From positions 11,298 to 75,297 of the forward strand of contig JBNMKZ010000005.1 in the NCBI GenBank assembly GCA_050874585.1: a DNA stretch of 64,000 nt, given 5' to 3'. The notes below the pieces were generated by a model, which saw nothing but the letters and a program-made list of their open reading frames with translations, ran no database searches and was not told where the DNA came from. Below, piece by piece: positions 7,837 through 18,398 of the stretch; the stretch's first letter is position 1, and each line of letters starts with the position of its first letter. The DNA is from UBA1067 sp050874585 (GTDB lineage Bacteria > Verrucomicrobiota > Kiritimatiellia > RFP12 > UBA1067). The position numbers and the translations under genes were made by a program.

Positions 7837-9668
7837 AGGATCCTGTCAATGACGCTGATGTATTCCCACTGCGGGTTGTCGAGCGAACCCGTCACCTTGA
7901 ATTCAAGCAAGAGTTTCGAGAATGTCCACATAATCGGACGAATCAAGAAGCGTCCAAGGAACGAGTCGTCCTTCATGAAGCGAACGCGCACCGAGAAGTC
8001 GAGATTGTCCCGCACGATGTCGTACGTCCCCTCCGCCAAAATCGAGAAGAGCGCACCCTCAATGCGGACATTCTGGGTGGACAGCACGCCGTTCGTAATC
8101 GCAAAGTCGGCCGAACCTTCCGACTGGTCAACGATGGAGGAGACACCGGGGATCTTATCCGCCAGCAAATCGGTCAGACCGGCGAAAAGGCGCATCTGGG
8201 CGAGCTTGCCGTCCCAGACGTTGACGCGCCCGCGTCCGTTGAGACGCGCCGTGAAGTTGGTTGCAACCGGGCCGGAAAGTTCAAGATGTCCCGCGACCTT
8301 GCCGTGCCGATCGCCGAAGTCCTCGCCAAACCACTCCTCAAGCTCGGCTATCGAGCCGTTCGCATAGTCCAGCACGACATGGAAGTCGGCCCGCGCGGCA
8401 TCCCGCTCCGGGATGTTGATCTCGGCCGACCCGAGCAGGGCACCGTCCTGCGATCCGCGTGCCGTCACATTGGAGAACGACACCGTGTCCCCAACGTAGG
8501 CATAGGACAATTCGACATGGCGCACGGGCATACCGAAGAACGACCCCTTCTCAAACGCGGCCGTCCCGTGCAGGTCGTTGGACTGCGGATGCCGCTCATC
8601 CGCCGCGAGCGTTCCCCGAATGGTGACCCGCGGATCCGTCTCGCACGTGAGGCAGTCGAGCGTACCATCGTTCAGATAGCCGACAATATCGAGCGCGGAC
8701 TTGAACGGCAGTTCGCTCCGTGCATCAAACGCGACGACGATATCCACACCGTTTGTGCAGCGTATCGTCACGCCGCCGTCCAAGCGACGCCCCTTGCGGT
8801 CGATGGACGTCAGCGGTCCGACGCTAACGGCATACTCAAGCCATCCCTCATGAATCTGAGAATGGATGCCAAGCTTGCCATCCGCCCGCACCATGGGCAC
8901 ACCGTTGTAGCGGCCCATCTCGGGATGGAGGTCGAGGTCGAGGGTAAAGTCGAGCGTATTGAGGTCGACATTCCAGCGACAGCTCGCCGGGACGGGGCTT
9001 GGAATGCCTGTAAAGGCATCCATATAGGGGAGCGAGACCGGGAGATCAAGCGCCACAAGAAGCGGGCGAATCTGCGACTGGGTCGCAAGGCCCCGCACCT
9101 CACCGCTGACGCGTCGCTCTTCCAAGTCGACGGCGCAGGAGCCATCCAGCGACATCTGCCCCGTTCGATCGGGCCAGTCTAAATGAACATTCCGAACATC
9201 CAGTCGCGTCGGCAGCGAAACGACGGTTCCCTTGACGCGCTCGGGCGCGACACCAAGAATGACGGGACGCACCAAAATGAGATCGAATGTCGGCAGGCGC
9301 GGAAAGGCAACCCCGTCCAACCCCGTCCGAACAGCACTGGGCGATGAATAGCCAGGGGCGTAGTAGGAGTCGGGCAGGCGCGCGTACCGAGCCCCGACAA
9401 CGGTCACCCGCCGCGCCAGCGGCTGGACAAGAACGGATTCCGCCGCCGCCAGCGGCTCAAAGGTCTCACGCTTGTCGCGGTCATAGACCTTCAGACCCGA
9501 CATCCGAAGTCCCGCCCGAAAACCCAGTGAAGCCGAATCGCAATGGAGAACAAGATTCGTCGGCGCATGATCCGCGAAAAGCCTCTCAATCCACTCCCCG
9601 GGAATGCGCTCTGTACGGAAGAAGAGCGACCCCAGATAAAGACAAAGGACGACGAAGGTCCACTTCAT
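7833..9668 (-). CDS. AsmA-like envelope protein
   Basis: About 611 residues: one N-terminal membrane helix (MKWTFVVLCLYLGSLFF), then a long beta-rich periplasmic region. The C-terminal part reads like the AsmA-like domain, including GRGRVNVWDGKLAQMRLFAGL and SEGSADFAITNGVLSTQNV. Proteins of this group are thought to act in lipid transport to, or assembly of, the outer membrane. The start is uncertain: ATG at 9668 or GTG at 9701, neither with a strong ribosome site. Readings further upstream run through two tRNA genes and are wrong. It overlaps the rsmA start by four bases. Confidence 0.72.
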   Translation of the reverse strand: MKWTFVVLCLYLGSLFFRTERIPGEWIERLFADHAPTNLVLHCDSASLGFRAGLRMSGLKVYDRDKRETFEPLAAAESVLVQPLARRVTVVGARYARLPDSYYAPGYSSPSAVRTGLDGVAFPRLPTFDLILVRPVILGVAPERVKGTVVSLPTRLDVRNVHLDWPDRTGQMSLDGSCAVDLEERRVSGEVRGLATQSQIRPLLVALDLPVSLPYMDAFTGIPSPVPASCRWNVDLNTLDFTLDLDLHPEMGRYNGVPMVRADGKLGIHSQIHEGWLEYAVSVGPLTSIDRKGRRLDGGVTIRCTNGVDIVVAFDARSELPFKSALDIVGYLNDGTLDCLTCETDPRVTIRGTLAADERHPQSNDLHGTAAFEKGSFFGMPVRHVELSYAYVGDTVSFSNVTARGSQDGALLGSAEINIPERDAARADFHVVLDYANGSIAELEEWFGEDFGDRHGKVAGHLELSGPVATNFTARLNGRGRVNVWDGKLAQMRLFAGLTDLLADKIPGVSSIVDQSEGSADFAITNGVLSTQNVRIEGALFSILAEGTYDIVRDNLDFSVRVRFMKDDSFLGRFLIRPIMWTFSKLLLEFKVTGSLDNPQWEYISVIDRIL

Positions 9669-9709
9669 CGTCCGAACTATGACTCTTATGACTTTTTTCA
9701 CGCCGTTAT

Positions 9710-9784
9710 TGGCAGCCCCTAGGAGAGTCGAACTCCTCTTACCTGGATGAGAACCAGATGTCCTAGCCGATAGACGAAGGGGCC
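9710..9784 (-). tRNA. tRNA-Glu (CTC)
   Basis: A full cloverleaf can be drawn. The seven-pair acceptor GGCCCCT/AGGGGCT has one G-U pair, the D-arm is CGTCTATCGGCTAGGA, the anticodon stem TCTGG/CCAGG carries loop TTCTCAT, and the T-arm has GTTCGAC. CCA is encoded at 9710-9712. It sits eight bases from tRNA-Leu and just upstream of the AsmA-like gene. Confidence 0.93.
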
Positions 9785-9791
9785 AGCTTCT

Positions 9792-9876
9792 TGGTGCACC
9801 CGGTGGGATTTGAACCCACACACCTTGCGGCACCAGAACCTGAATCTGGCGTGTATGCCAATTTCACCACGGGTGC
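9792..9876 (-). tRNA. tRNA-Leu (CAG)
   Basis: 85 bases with a long variable arm as expected for Leu. The acceptor GCACCCG/CGGGTGC is perfect, anticodon stem CCAGA/TCTGG carries loop TTCAGGT, and the T-loop is GTTCAAATC. The 3' CCA is encoded. It is the first gene after a strong promoter and is probably co-transcribed with tRNA-Glu. Confidence 0.94.
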
Positions 9877-9887
9877 AACGGTTGGAT

Positions 9888-9916
9888 AGTATCTCATATT
9901 TCTCTCAGAGTGTCAA
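9888..9916 (-). promoter_or_regulatory. Strong promoter of the tRNA-Leu/tRNA-Glu unit
   Basis: The minus strand has consensus TTGACA (9911-9916), a 17-base spacer and GATACT (9888-9893), placed so that transcription would begin a few bases before tRNA-Leu. Confidence 0.8.
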
Positions 9917-9930
9917 CCCCCCACCCTAAA

Positions 9931-10007
9931 GTTTAGCCGCCTTTCGTGCGAAAGCGCACAAAAGGCGGCTAAACCTATTTATTTCTCGCACTCTTGCGGC
10001 GAGAAAT
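9931..10007 (-). terminator. Tandem hairpins downstream of clpB
   Basis: Two hairpins follow the clpB stop. The nearer pairs a 9-base arm ending in TCTCGC with its complement (about 9980-10007). The farther is a 14-bp perfect stem (9931-9944 with 9961-9974) containing an inner GTGCG/CGCAC stem. The T-tracts are short, so termination strength is uncertain. Confidence 0.55.
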
Positions 10008-10008
10008 T

Positions 10009-12084
<2,076 letters not shown>

Positions 12085-12226
12085 AATCAATTCTCCTTCG
12101 TGGAGGAAACTCCACACCTGAGAATCAGCACAGCGTATGCCAGCCAGCCGACCCCGTCCCCACGCGCCCTTTCAGCATCGGTTGCGGGACAAGTTGTCCC
12201 ACACCCGGCAATCCTGACACACCGCG

Positions 12227-12673
12227 CTACTTCCGCGTTCCCCGCGTCCGTCCCTGCGCATCGCGATAGGTTGTGCGCCCGTTGCGGTCCGTCGTCGCAC
12301 TGCCCATGTTTCGCCCCTGCGCGTCGCGGTAAGTCGTGCGCCCATTGCGGTCCGTCGTCGCACTGCCCATGTTCCGCCCCTGCGCGTCGCGGTAAGTCGT
12401 GCGCCCATTGCGGTCCGTCGTCGCACTGCCCATGTTCCGCCCCTGCGCGTCGCGGTAGGTCGTGCGCCCGTTGCGGTCCGTCGTCGCACTGCCCATGTTC
12501 CGCCCCTGCGCATCGCGGTAGGTCGTACGCCCGTTGCGGTCCGTCGTCGCACTGCCCATGTTCCGCCCCTGCGCATCACGGAAGACCTGCCGACCCGTCG
12601 TCGCCCCTTCTGCGGAGGTGAGGCAGGCCACCAGGCCGACGATGACAAGCGTACACGTGAGAATTCGATTCAT
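12227..12673 (-). CDS. Secreted protein of 21-residue tandem repeats
   Basis: 148 residues: a signal peptide (MNRILTCTLVIVGLVACLTS), then five nearly identical 21-residue units (residues 31-135) and a partial sixth ending in RGTRK. Each unit carries DAQGRNMG, SATTD and RNGRTTY, distantly like YD/RHS-type repeats with alternating aromatic, Asp and Gly-Arg positions. Net charge is basic. The start has AAAGGA upstream. It stands alone between the DUF2341 gene and clpB. No function is recognised; an envelope or extracellular binding role is a guess. Confidence 0.72.
   Translation of the reverse strand: MNRILTCTLVIVGLVACLTSAEGATTGRQVFRDAQGRNMGSATTDRNGRTTYRDAQGRNMGSATTDRNGRTTYRDAQGRNMGSATTDRNGRTTYRDAQGRNMGSATTDRNGRTTYRDAQGRNMGSATTDRNGRTTYRDAQGRTRGTRK
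12230..12583 (-). repeat. 63-bp tandem repeats, five full copies plus a partial
   Basis: The coding repeats are nearly identical at DNA level, with only scattered third-position differences. This indicates recent expansion or homogenisation. The array lies wholly inside the secreted repeat protein and keeps the reading frame. Confidence 0.9.
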
Positions 12674-12752
12674 TTGACTTATCCTTTCCTTTTGTTGTCT
12701 ACTCCGTAAGGAAGCCAAGCGAAACGATTCTGACAGACTTTTTTTGCCGCGC

Positions 12753-15700
12753 TTACCGAATGATGAGCTTGAAGCCGCCGACGGCCGACTGCACCGCACC
12801 CGCCTCGACGAATGCCGCGTCCCGCGCCGTTTCGTATTCCGCCCGCATCCAGTTCGCCGAGGCCTCCCCGCTGCGCAGGCGAATCTCGTCGAAGGCACCG
12901 TTGAACGAGGCCTCGTTGCCAACCGCATTGTTGCCAAACGACAGCGGCAGGCCGTTGTCCTGCGGCGGCGAGATCATGCTACCCGATTCCGCCGCGAGCG
13001 TCCCGTTCACATAGGCCTTCACGCGATAGTTCTTATCAGTTCCTTCGACGAAAGCAAAGGCAATGTGAACCCAATTGTTCTCCAGGCTCGGGAGCTCAAC
13101 GCTCAGGGAGCCCGCGCTTGCACCGCGCACGTTCAGGCTTGTGAAGGAGTTGGCAAGTTCGGCCTCCCACCCCGTCTTCCCATCGTAGGAGGACTTGCGC
13201 GAGAGAATGCGCGGATAGCCCAGCATCTTGTCATTCGCCCGGAACCAGCCCGACACCACGAATGTCGGGCCAACTTCGAGGTCGTCGTAGGCGGGTACCG
13301 AATACCAGTTGCGCCCGCCCGCGTCGTAGGTGACCGGCATATTGTAGCGTGCATGACCGACCACACCCTCGGGGAAGTCCGTATTGTAGCTCGGATAGAA
13401 CTGCGCCTTGACGACCGCATCCAGTCCATGCCCCGTCGCATCCCGCGCCGGGAGTTCCCAGGTGCGCTCGTTGAAGTGCCACACGCCCGCATACCCGGGC
13501 CAAACCGCGCCCGCATCCGCGCCACCGAGATCCATCTCGCTCCCGTAGTACATGCGTAGCGTCGTCCCCGCCTTCAGTTCGGGCAGGAAGACCCACACGA
13601 GGGACTCGCCGCCCACATTCCACTCGTCCACCTCGTGCGCATAGGCCTGCACACCCTTTGCATCCGTGAAGAGGATGTCCGAACCGTCCGTGCTCTTGAA
13701 GTCCGCATAGTCAAAGCCCGAGATGGCCGACGAAAGCCGCACGAGCACGGGGAACCCGGCGAGCGTCTCCTCACCGAGAAATTCCGCCGGAACAGTCAGT
13801 TCAAGCATCTTCCGGAAGCAGTGCTTCGTGGGCGCGGCAAGGTTGACAATCGTCAGCGCGGCGGATGATGCCGTTCCGATCGAATACCCCTCCCCAGCCA
13901 CAAGCGTCAGCTCGACCGTGCGGTCGGCCGTTGCCTTCGGATTGTACTTGACGGCAATTTCCACATCCACCGCCGTCTCGCCCGCCGGAATGAGGACCGA
14001 TTCCGTCGCCGCGTTCGAATAGTCCACCCCGGACTGGGCCGAACCCGAGAGCGCATAGGCGACGCGGACGGGCCAAGCAACCGCCTTGTCAAGCGCAATG
14101 CGGAAGATGCCGCCCACGCGCCGCGATTCGACGGCATCGCGCACTTTCGCGACCGAGACGGACAGCATACCGTCCGCCGTCGCAATCACCCGACCCGCCG
14201 TGAAGGCATCCGTCGCCGTCATCGCGGCATACTCGAACTTGACCTGTTCCGCCGTGGGGATGCGCCCCGTCAGGCGAATCTCATCGTAGTCGCCGCAGAG
14301 CGGCCAGTCCGCACCATCTGACGTGCAGCCGAACGACAGCGGCAGTCCGTTCGCCGTGGCACGCGGGAACGTACCCGTCGTCTCGCCAACCTTCTCGCCA
14401 TTCGCATAAACCGTGCACCGCTCGCCCTCGTAGACGAATGTCAGGTGCACCCATGTCTTGTCGAGCGACGGGATGGTCATGGACTGATTCGCCGCCGAGC
14501 CGTAGACATACAGCATGGTGAGATCGTTATAGTTCAATTCCTGTCCCCAGCCTCCATCAGGCGCGGCATTGGACTTGCGTGAAAACAGGCGGTACCAGCC
14601 GCCCTTCCCCGACACGCGGAAGAACCCGCTCGCCGTAAACGTATCCGTCAGGCCGAAGGTATCGTAGTCGGGAACCGAAATGTAGCTCTTGTTGGCATAC
14701 TCGCCATTGCCGCCATTCTTGCGCGCACGACCAATCACGCCATCGTCAATTCCCCTGTTGTGACCCTCGGCATAGTTGCCCGTCGGCGTTCCGTCAAGCC
14801 CATGCCCCGTCGCGTCATACGCCGTGCCGCTCTCCTCACCGAAATGCCACACGCCCACGTAATCCGACCAGGTCGCGGCGGAATTGGCCGCACGGTAAGT
14901 CGCACTCCCATAATAGAGGACAAGGCGCGTCCCCTTCGCCGCAGACGGCATCTTCACCCAGATGAGCGACTCGCCGGACGGGTTCCACGTGTCAATCTCG
15001 TGCGGCAAAATGGCCCCGTTCACATCCGTCACGCACAGGTCGCCGCCAGCCGCATCCTGGAAATCGAAATAGGAGAAGCCGTCAATCGCCGTGGAAAGCC
15101 GCACGAGCACGGGCGCATCCGTCACCGCATCATCCGCATAGGATGCGTTCAGCGTGAACATCACCGCCTTCGCAAACTGCGAGGCATCAACCGTGCCATC
15201 ACCATAGGTCAGGTAGTCCGCTTCGGCAACCATGCGGTACTCCGCCTCGATTTCCGCCGCGCTCACCGCCCCGGCCCGATACCGAAGTTCATCAAACCAG
15301 CCATAGAGTCCGGCTTCCTTTGCATTGGTATTGCCACCAAACGCCAAGCCATTGGCTGAATCCGCCACCGTCCGAACGGTGCCCGATGCGGCGAGAAAGC
15401 CGTTCGTGTAGCACCGTGCCGTCGCACCGTCAAACGCAAAGGTGAAATGCGTCCAGCGCCCCACGCACGAGGGAACGGACACCGGAAGATCTACCTCACC
15501 GGCACCCCGAAGCGACACACGGCGCGGATTGTCATTGAACTGCACCTCCCAACCAGTCGACTGATTGTAGTCGGCCTTCGCCGAAACAAGCCGAGTGTAA
15601 GCTATGACCTGATTCGCCTTGTACCAGCCCGAGAAGACGAACTGCGACCCGACGTGCAGGGCTTCCGCATCCGCCACGAGATGCGTCGACTTCATCCCCG

Positions 15701-16289
15701 AGAAATAGGACGAGCTGTCCTGGGCGGCGCGGCAAAGACCGACCGCACCATCCTCCGCCGCCACCATCTTGTCCAAATAGCCAGCCGAGCCCGCATCCGC
15801 AACCGTCGGAACGGCCGCCAACCCGTGCCCCGTCGCATCCGTCAGGTTGCCGCTTGCGTCCGCACAGTGCCAGACACCCGCATACCGGCCGCTCCACACG
15901 GCGGATGGCGTATTGTCCGTCGCGCTTTCGGCCCCGTACCACATCACGATTCGTGTGCCGCGACGGAAGGTCGGCACCCGCACCCAGACGAGCGACTCGC
16001 CATCCGCATTCCATGTGTCGACGTCGTAGGCGAGCGAATTGCCGTCCGCATCCGCAAAGGCGAGATCGCCGCCATTCGCCTGCTTCACGTCCGCATAGTC
16101 AAACGTACCGCCCGTACCCGCCGAAAGCCGCACGAGCAACGGCACGTCCGCCAGCTCCACATCCGCCGCGACGGCCGTCACCGGGACGGTGATGACGAGG
16201 GACTTCGCATAGGCCGACGTATCAAGCGTCGCCGCCGTCAGCGTTGCGGCAAAGCCAAGTGCCGCGAGACAGGGAATCAGTCGTTTCAT
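12753..16289 (-). CDS. Large secreted protein with three DUF2341-LamG modules and a Calx-beta-like domain
   Basis: 1178 residues with a signal peptide ending near ATLTAA. Three times the protein repeats a DUF2341 domain (hallmarks VPLLVRLSA, FADADGN, DTWNADGESLVWV, RIVMWYGA) followed by a concanavalin-like LamG domain (VWHCAD or VWHFGEESGTAYDATGHG, ending in FDELRLR-type strands). Between the second LamG and the third DUF2341 lies a Calx-beta-like stretch (GVDYSNAATESVLIPAGETAVDV). The start ATG at 16289 has GAAGGAG eight bases before it. Such proteins are presumed to bind carbohydrate or cell surfaces; no catalytic motif is seen. It follows the TIM-barrel lipoprotein gene by five bases, so they form one operon. 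Confidence 0.85.
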   Translation of the reverse strand: MKRLIPCLAALGFAATLTAATLDTSAYAKSLVITVPVTAVAADVELADVPLLVRLSAGTGGTFDYADVKQANGGDLAFADADGNSLAYDVDTWNADGESLVWVRVPTFRRGTRIVMWYGAESATDNTPSAVWSGRYAGVWHCADASGNLTDATGHGLAAVPTVADAGSAGYLDKMVAAEDGAVGLCRAAQDSSSYFSGMKSTHLVADAEALHVGSQFVFSGWYKANQVIAYTRLVSAKADYNQSTGWEVQFNDNPRRVSLRGAGEVDLPVSVPSCVGRWTHFTFAFDGATARCYTNGFLAASGTVRTVADSANGLAFGGNTNAKEAGLYGWFDELRYRAGAVSAAEIEAEYRMVAEADYLTYGDGTVDASQFAKAVMFTLNASYADDAVTDAPVLVRLSTAIDGFSYFDFQDAAGGDLCVTDVNGAILPHEIDTWNPSGESLIWVKMPSAAKGTRLVLYYGSATYRAANSAATWSDYVGVWHFGEESGTAYDATGHGLDGTPTGNYAEGHNRGIDDGVIGRARKNGGNGEYANKSYISVPDYDTFGLTDTFTASGFFRVSGKGGWYRLFSRKSNAAPDGGWGQELNYNDLTMLYVYGSAANQSMTIPSLDKTWVHLTFVYEGERCTVYANGEKVGETTGTFPRATANGLPLSFGCTSDGADWPLCGDYDEIRLTGRIPTAEQVKFEYAAMTATDAFTAGRVIATADGMLSVSVAKVRDAVESRRVGGIFRIALDKAVAWPVRVAYALSGSAQSGVDYSNAATESVLIPAGETAVDVEIAVKYNPKATADRTVELTLVAGEGYSIGTASSAALTIVNLAAPTKHCFRKMLELTVPAEFLGEETLAGFPVLVRLSSAISGFDYADFKSTDGSDILFTDAKGVQAYAHEVDEWNVGGESLVWVFLPELKAGTTLRMYYGSEMDLGGADAGAVWPGYAGVWHFNERTWELPARDATGHGLDAVVKAQFYPSYNTDFPEGVVGHARYNMPVTYDAGGRNWYSVPAYDDLEVGPTFVVSGWFRANDKMLGYPRILSRKSSYDGKTGWEAELANSFTSLNVRGASAGSLSVELPSLENNWVHIAFAFVEGTDKNYRVKAYVNGTLAAESGSMISPPQDNGLPLSFGNNAVGNEASFNGAFDEIRLRSGEASANWMRAEYETARDAAFVEAGAVQSAVGGFKLIIR

Positions 16290-16294
16290 TGATT

Positions 16295-17194
16295 TCACTC
16301 CTTCAGGTCAATCCACGAACCAAGATGATGAATGGCAACGCCAAAACCGCCCGGGAGACCCTCCTTCGCAAGGGATTCCCTCACTTTCGCAAGTTCCTGA
16401 TTCAGGTGGGCCTTGCCCTCCTCATAGAAGGAGACGGCATTCCCTTCGCCCGTCTCACCCGTCTCGGCACCGAAGACGATTCGGCAGGGCCGCGTCTTTG
16501 CCAACGCGACCTCGCCCGAACCCGTCTCAAGCATCGCCTTGGCCGTATCGCGGTAGGACATCAGCGTCAGCGTATCCGCCGAGGCGAACATGACATCCAG
16601 GAGCGGCGCATCCGCCTGCTTCCCGTACGGAACGCGAATGTTATCGAGCCAAAATGGGATGTCCCACTCAATCTTGTAGCCGCGCCGCCGCACATTCGCC
16701 GCCGCACGGAGCACGAAGTCGGCGTAAAGCTGCCACTTGCGCGCATCCGTCAGATCGTGGTCCTGATGCGGCTCGACGTCGAGATGCAGGGCATAGAAGC
16801 GCAAGTTCTCAGGAACGGACTTCTGGTAGGCCACAAACCGCCCCAGCACCTCATCGAAACCGAGCGAACCGGGATAAATCCACGAGACGTCGCCCGACAG
16901 CCACGCGACGCGCATTCCACGCTTCTGCGCCGCCGCGATGAAGGACGAGAGATCCTTGAACGCGGCATCGTGGTCAACCGCAAAGTAGATTTCCGTCACC
17001 CGATTGGAAGCCAAGAAGTCAAGGCGCGGCAGATATTCCGCCGGCTTGCCAACCTGTCGACCGTTCCACCACCAGACGCCAACGGAACCCGCCGACGGCG
17101 GAATCCCTTCCCCTGCGGCACAAGCCGACAGTCCCATGGCGGCACACATCACCGCCGCGACCACGCGAAGAACGAAAAGCCCAATTCTTTTCAT
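16295..17194 (-). CDS. Lipoprotein with a glycosidase-like TIM-barrel pattern
   Basis: 299 residues. The N-terminus has a hydrophobic signal with lipobox-like LSAC, suggesting lipid attachment. The body alternates strands and helices. It includes VGVWWWNG, YFAVDHD, MRVAWLSGDVSW, FYALHLDVEPHQ, YKIEWDIPFWLD and TLTLMSYRD, a pattern typical of clan-like glycoside hydrolases, with acidic residues at strand ends (for example D and E in LDVEPH). I cannot name a GH family. No Shine-Dalgarno is visible before the ATG at 17194. It is the first gene of a two-gene unit with the DUF2341 protein and has its own promoter. Confidence 0.65.
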   Translation of the reverse strand: MKRIGLFVLRVVAAVMCAAMGLSACAAGEGIPPSAGSVGVWWWNGRQVGKPAEYLPRLDFLASNRVTEIYFAVDHDAAFKDLSSFIAAAQKRGMRVAWLSGDVSWIYPGSLGFDEVLGRFVAYQKSVPENLRFYALHLDVEPHQDHDLTDARKWQLYADFVLRAAANVRRRGYKIEWDIPFWLDNIRVPYGKQADAPLLDVMFASADTLTLMSYRDTAKAMLETGSGEVALAKTRPCRIVFGAETGETGEGNAVSFYEEGKAHLNQELAKVRESLAKEGLPGGFGVAIHHLGSWIDLKE

Positions 17195-17235
17195 AAGTGA
17201 TTGAATTCCATTGGTTTACGAAGCGATTGGAAAGT

Positions 17236-17265
17236 AGTATACCATAAACAGAGAACGGTGCACAA
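17236..17265 (-). promoter_or_regulatory. Promoter of the lipoprotein/DUF2341 unit
   Basis: Minus strand TTGTGC (17260-17265), an 18-base spacer and TATACT (17236-17241), about 40 bases upstream of the lipoprotein ATG. Confidence 0.6.
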
Positions 17266-17300
17266 GACGAATCGCTCGCTGGAGCGTTGCAAATCTAATG

Positions 17301-17367
17301 TGTCGATTGAAAAGGTAAGTGGACAGGGGCGGCGGAGAAAGCTGTCCACTTACCTTTTCAATCGACA
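17301..17367. repeat. 26-bp perfect inverted repeat with 15-base loop
   Basis: Arms 17301-17326 and 17342-17367 are exact reverse complements and include AAAAGGTAAGTGGACAG. The loop (17327-17341) is purine-rich. It lies between the divergent promoters of the lipoprotein unit and of rpmI, with no T-tract, so it does not look like a normal terminator. It may be a small repeat element. Confidence 0.85.
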
Positions 17368-17406
17368 TTTTCAAAACTGCGGGGGATAATCCAGCCGGAC
17401 GGGCGG

Positions 17407-17436
17407 TTGACGATGCCAAGCAAAAAAGTGTATAAT
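17407..17436 (+). promoter_or_regulatory. Strong promoter of rpmI-rplT
   Basis: TTGACG (17407-17412), an 18-base spacer and a perfect TATAAT (17431-17436). This leaves a leader of about 65 bases before rpmI. Confidence 0.85.
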
Positions 17437-17508
17437 ACACGCTTATCCGTCTGGATCGGGCTCAAAACCGACTGCCCGACCGGTAAGGATAAGAAAAGGA
17501 ATACGAAA

Positions 17509-17706
17509 ATGCCTAAGATGAAAACAAAGAAGTGCGCCGTCAAGCGCATGAAAATGTCGGCCAACGGCAAGGTGATGCGTTCTCAGGGCGGCAAGGCCCA
17601 CCTGAACAACGGGAAGAAGCGTTCCCGCAAGCGCAACCTTCGTGGCACGACCGTGACCGACCAGACCGTAACCAAGACCTACGCGCGTGCGCTGCAGGGT
17701 CGCTAA
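17509..17706 (+). CDS. rpmI: Large ribosomal subunit protein bL35
   Basis: 65 residues, the standard bL35 size. It starts MPKMKTKKCAVKRMK and continues with GKVMRSQGGKAHLNNGKKRSRKR, highly basic and typical of the family. The ATG at 17509 follows AAAAGGA. The usual partner infC is not upstream here; the gene begins directly after its own promoter. rplT follows 18 bases later. It binds 23S rRNA in the 50S subunit. Confidence 0.95.
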   Translation: MPKMKTKKCAVKRMKMSANGKVMRSQGGKAHLNNGKKRSRKRNLRGTTVTDQTVTKTYARALQGR

Positions 17707-17724
17707 TAGAAGGAGTAATAGACA

Positions 17725-18072
17725 ATGCGTGTTACCAATGCTCCCGCTTCCCGCGAACGCCGCCGCCGCCGCCTTGAGCTGGCGAAAGGCTTCTACGGAG
17801 CCCGTTCCAAACTCTTCCGTACGGCCACCGAGGCCGTCGACCGCGCCATGCGTCTTGCGACCGAGCATCGCAAGCTCAAAAAGCGCGACTTCCGCCAGCT
17901 TTGGATTGCCCGCATCAACGCGGCAGTTCGGGCGGAGGGCATCAGCTACTCGAAGTTCATCGCCGGGCTGACGCGCGCTGGTGTCATCATCAACCGCAAG
18001 ATGCTCAGCGAGATTGCCATTCAGGATCCGGCTGGCTTCAAGACGATTGTTGAGATTGCCAAGAAGGCCTAA
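17725..18072 (+). CDS. rplT: Large ribosomal subunit protein bL20
   Basis: 115 residues, normal for bL20, an early 50S assembly protein. Family hallmarks FYGARSKLFRTATEAVDRAM, FRQLWIARINAAVR and SYSKFIAGL are present, after a shortened Arg-rich N-terminus (RERRRRRLELAKG). It is co-transcribed with rpmI and ends 21 bases before a strong terminator. In other bacteria bL20 represses its own operon through the leader; no such structure was worked out here. Confidence 0.95.
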   Translation: MRVTNAPASRERRRRRLELAKGFYGARSKLFRTATEAVDRAMRLATEHRKLKKRDFRQLWIARINAAVRAEGISYSKFIAGLTRAGVIINRKMLSEIAIQDPAGFKTIVEIAKKA

Positions 18073-18093
18073 TCGCCGATTCGTACAGACGAA

Positions 18094-18127
18094 GAGGGCG
18101 CAGGTTTAACCTGCGCCCTCTTTTTTT
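18094..18127 (+). terminator. Rho-independent terminator of rpmI-rplT
   Basis: An 11-bp GC-rich perfect stem (18094-18104 with 18110-18120), loop TTTAA, followed by seven T. Confidence 0.93.
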
Positions 18128-18398
18128 GTCAGCCACACCCCCTTCACATCTCCCTATCGCCGTCTTTGCCTCTCAAAATCACAATAACGCGCCAATTAAG
18201 CGCAACAAGTGCTAAATCTGGCGGATTTATCAGTCTGAGCTATGGGCAAATCGCCCACCCCTGTCAATCGCCGCTCCGAGAGACGCTGTTCTCCGAGACA
18301 AATGAACAGCCTCTCCCGATCAAGAGAACAGCATCTCCTGGCAGTCCCCACCAGACAAGGTAGTTAGACCCGCCCTCCGGAAGCCGCCGCTGAAGGAT
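18128..18398. other. Gene-free stretch between convergent units
   Basis: I see no coding potential. It contains a 9-bp inverted repeat (18285-18293 with 18324-18332) and a near-direct repeat of GAACAGCCTCTCC (about 18304 and 18326). It may hold the end signal of the minus-strand dehydratase operon, but there is no clear T-tract. Confidence 0.4.

Noticed and set aside
12230..12583. Tandem repeats as a possible CRISPR array
   Set aside because: Units are contiguous with no unique spacers and keep a coding frame with signal peptide.
17216..17440. Short open frames across the 26-bp inverted repeat
   Set aside because: They exist on both strands because of the palindrome and cross promoters; no coding support.
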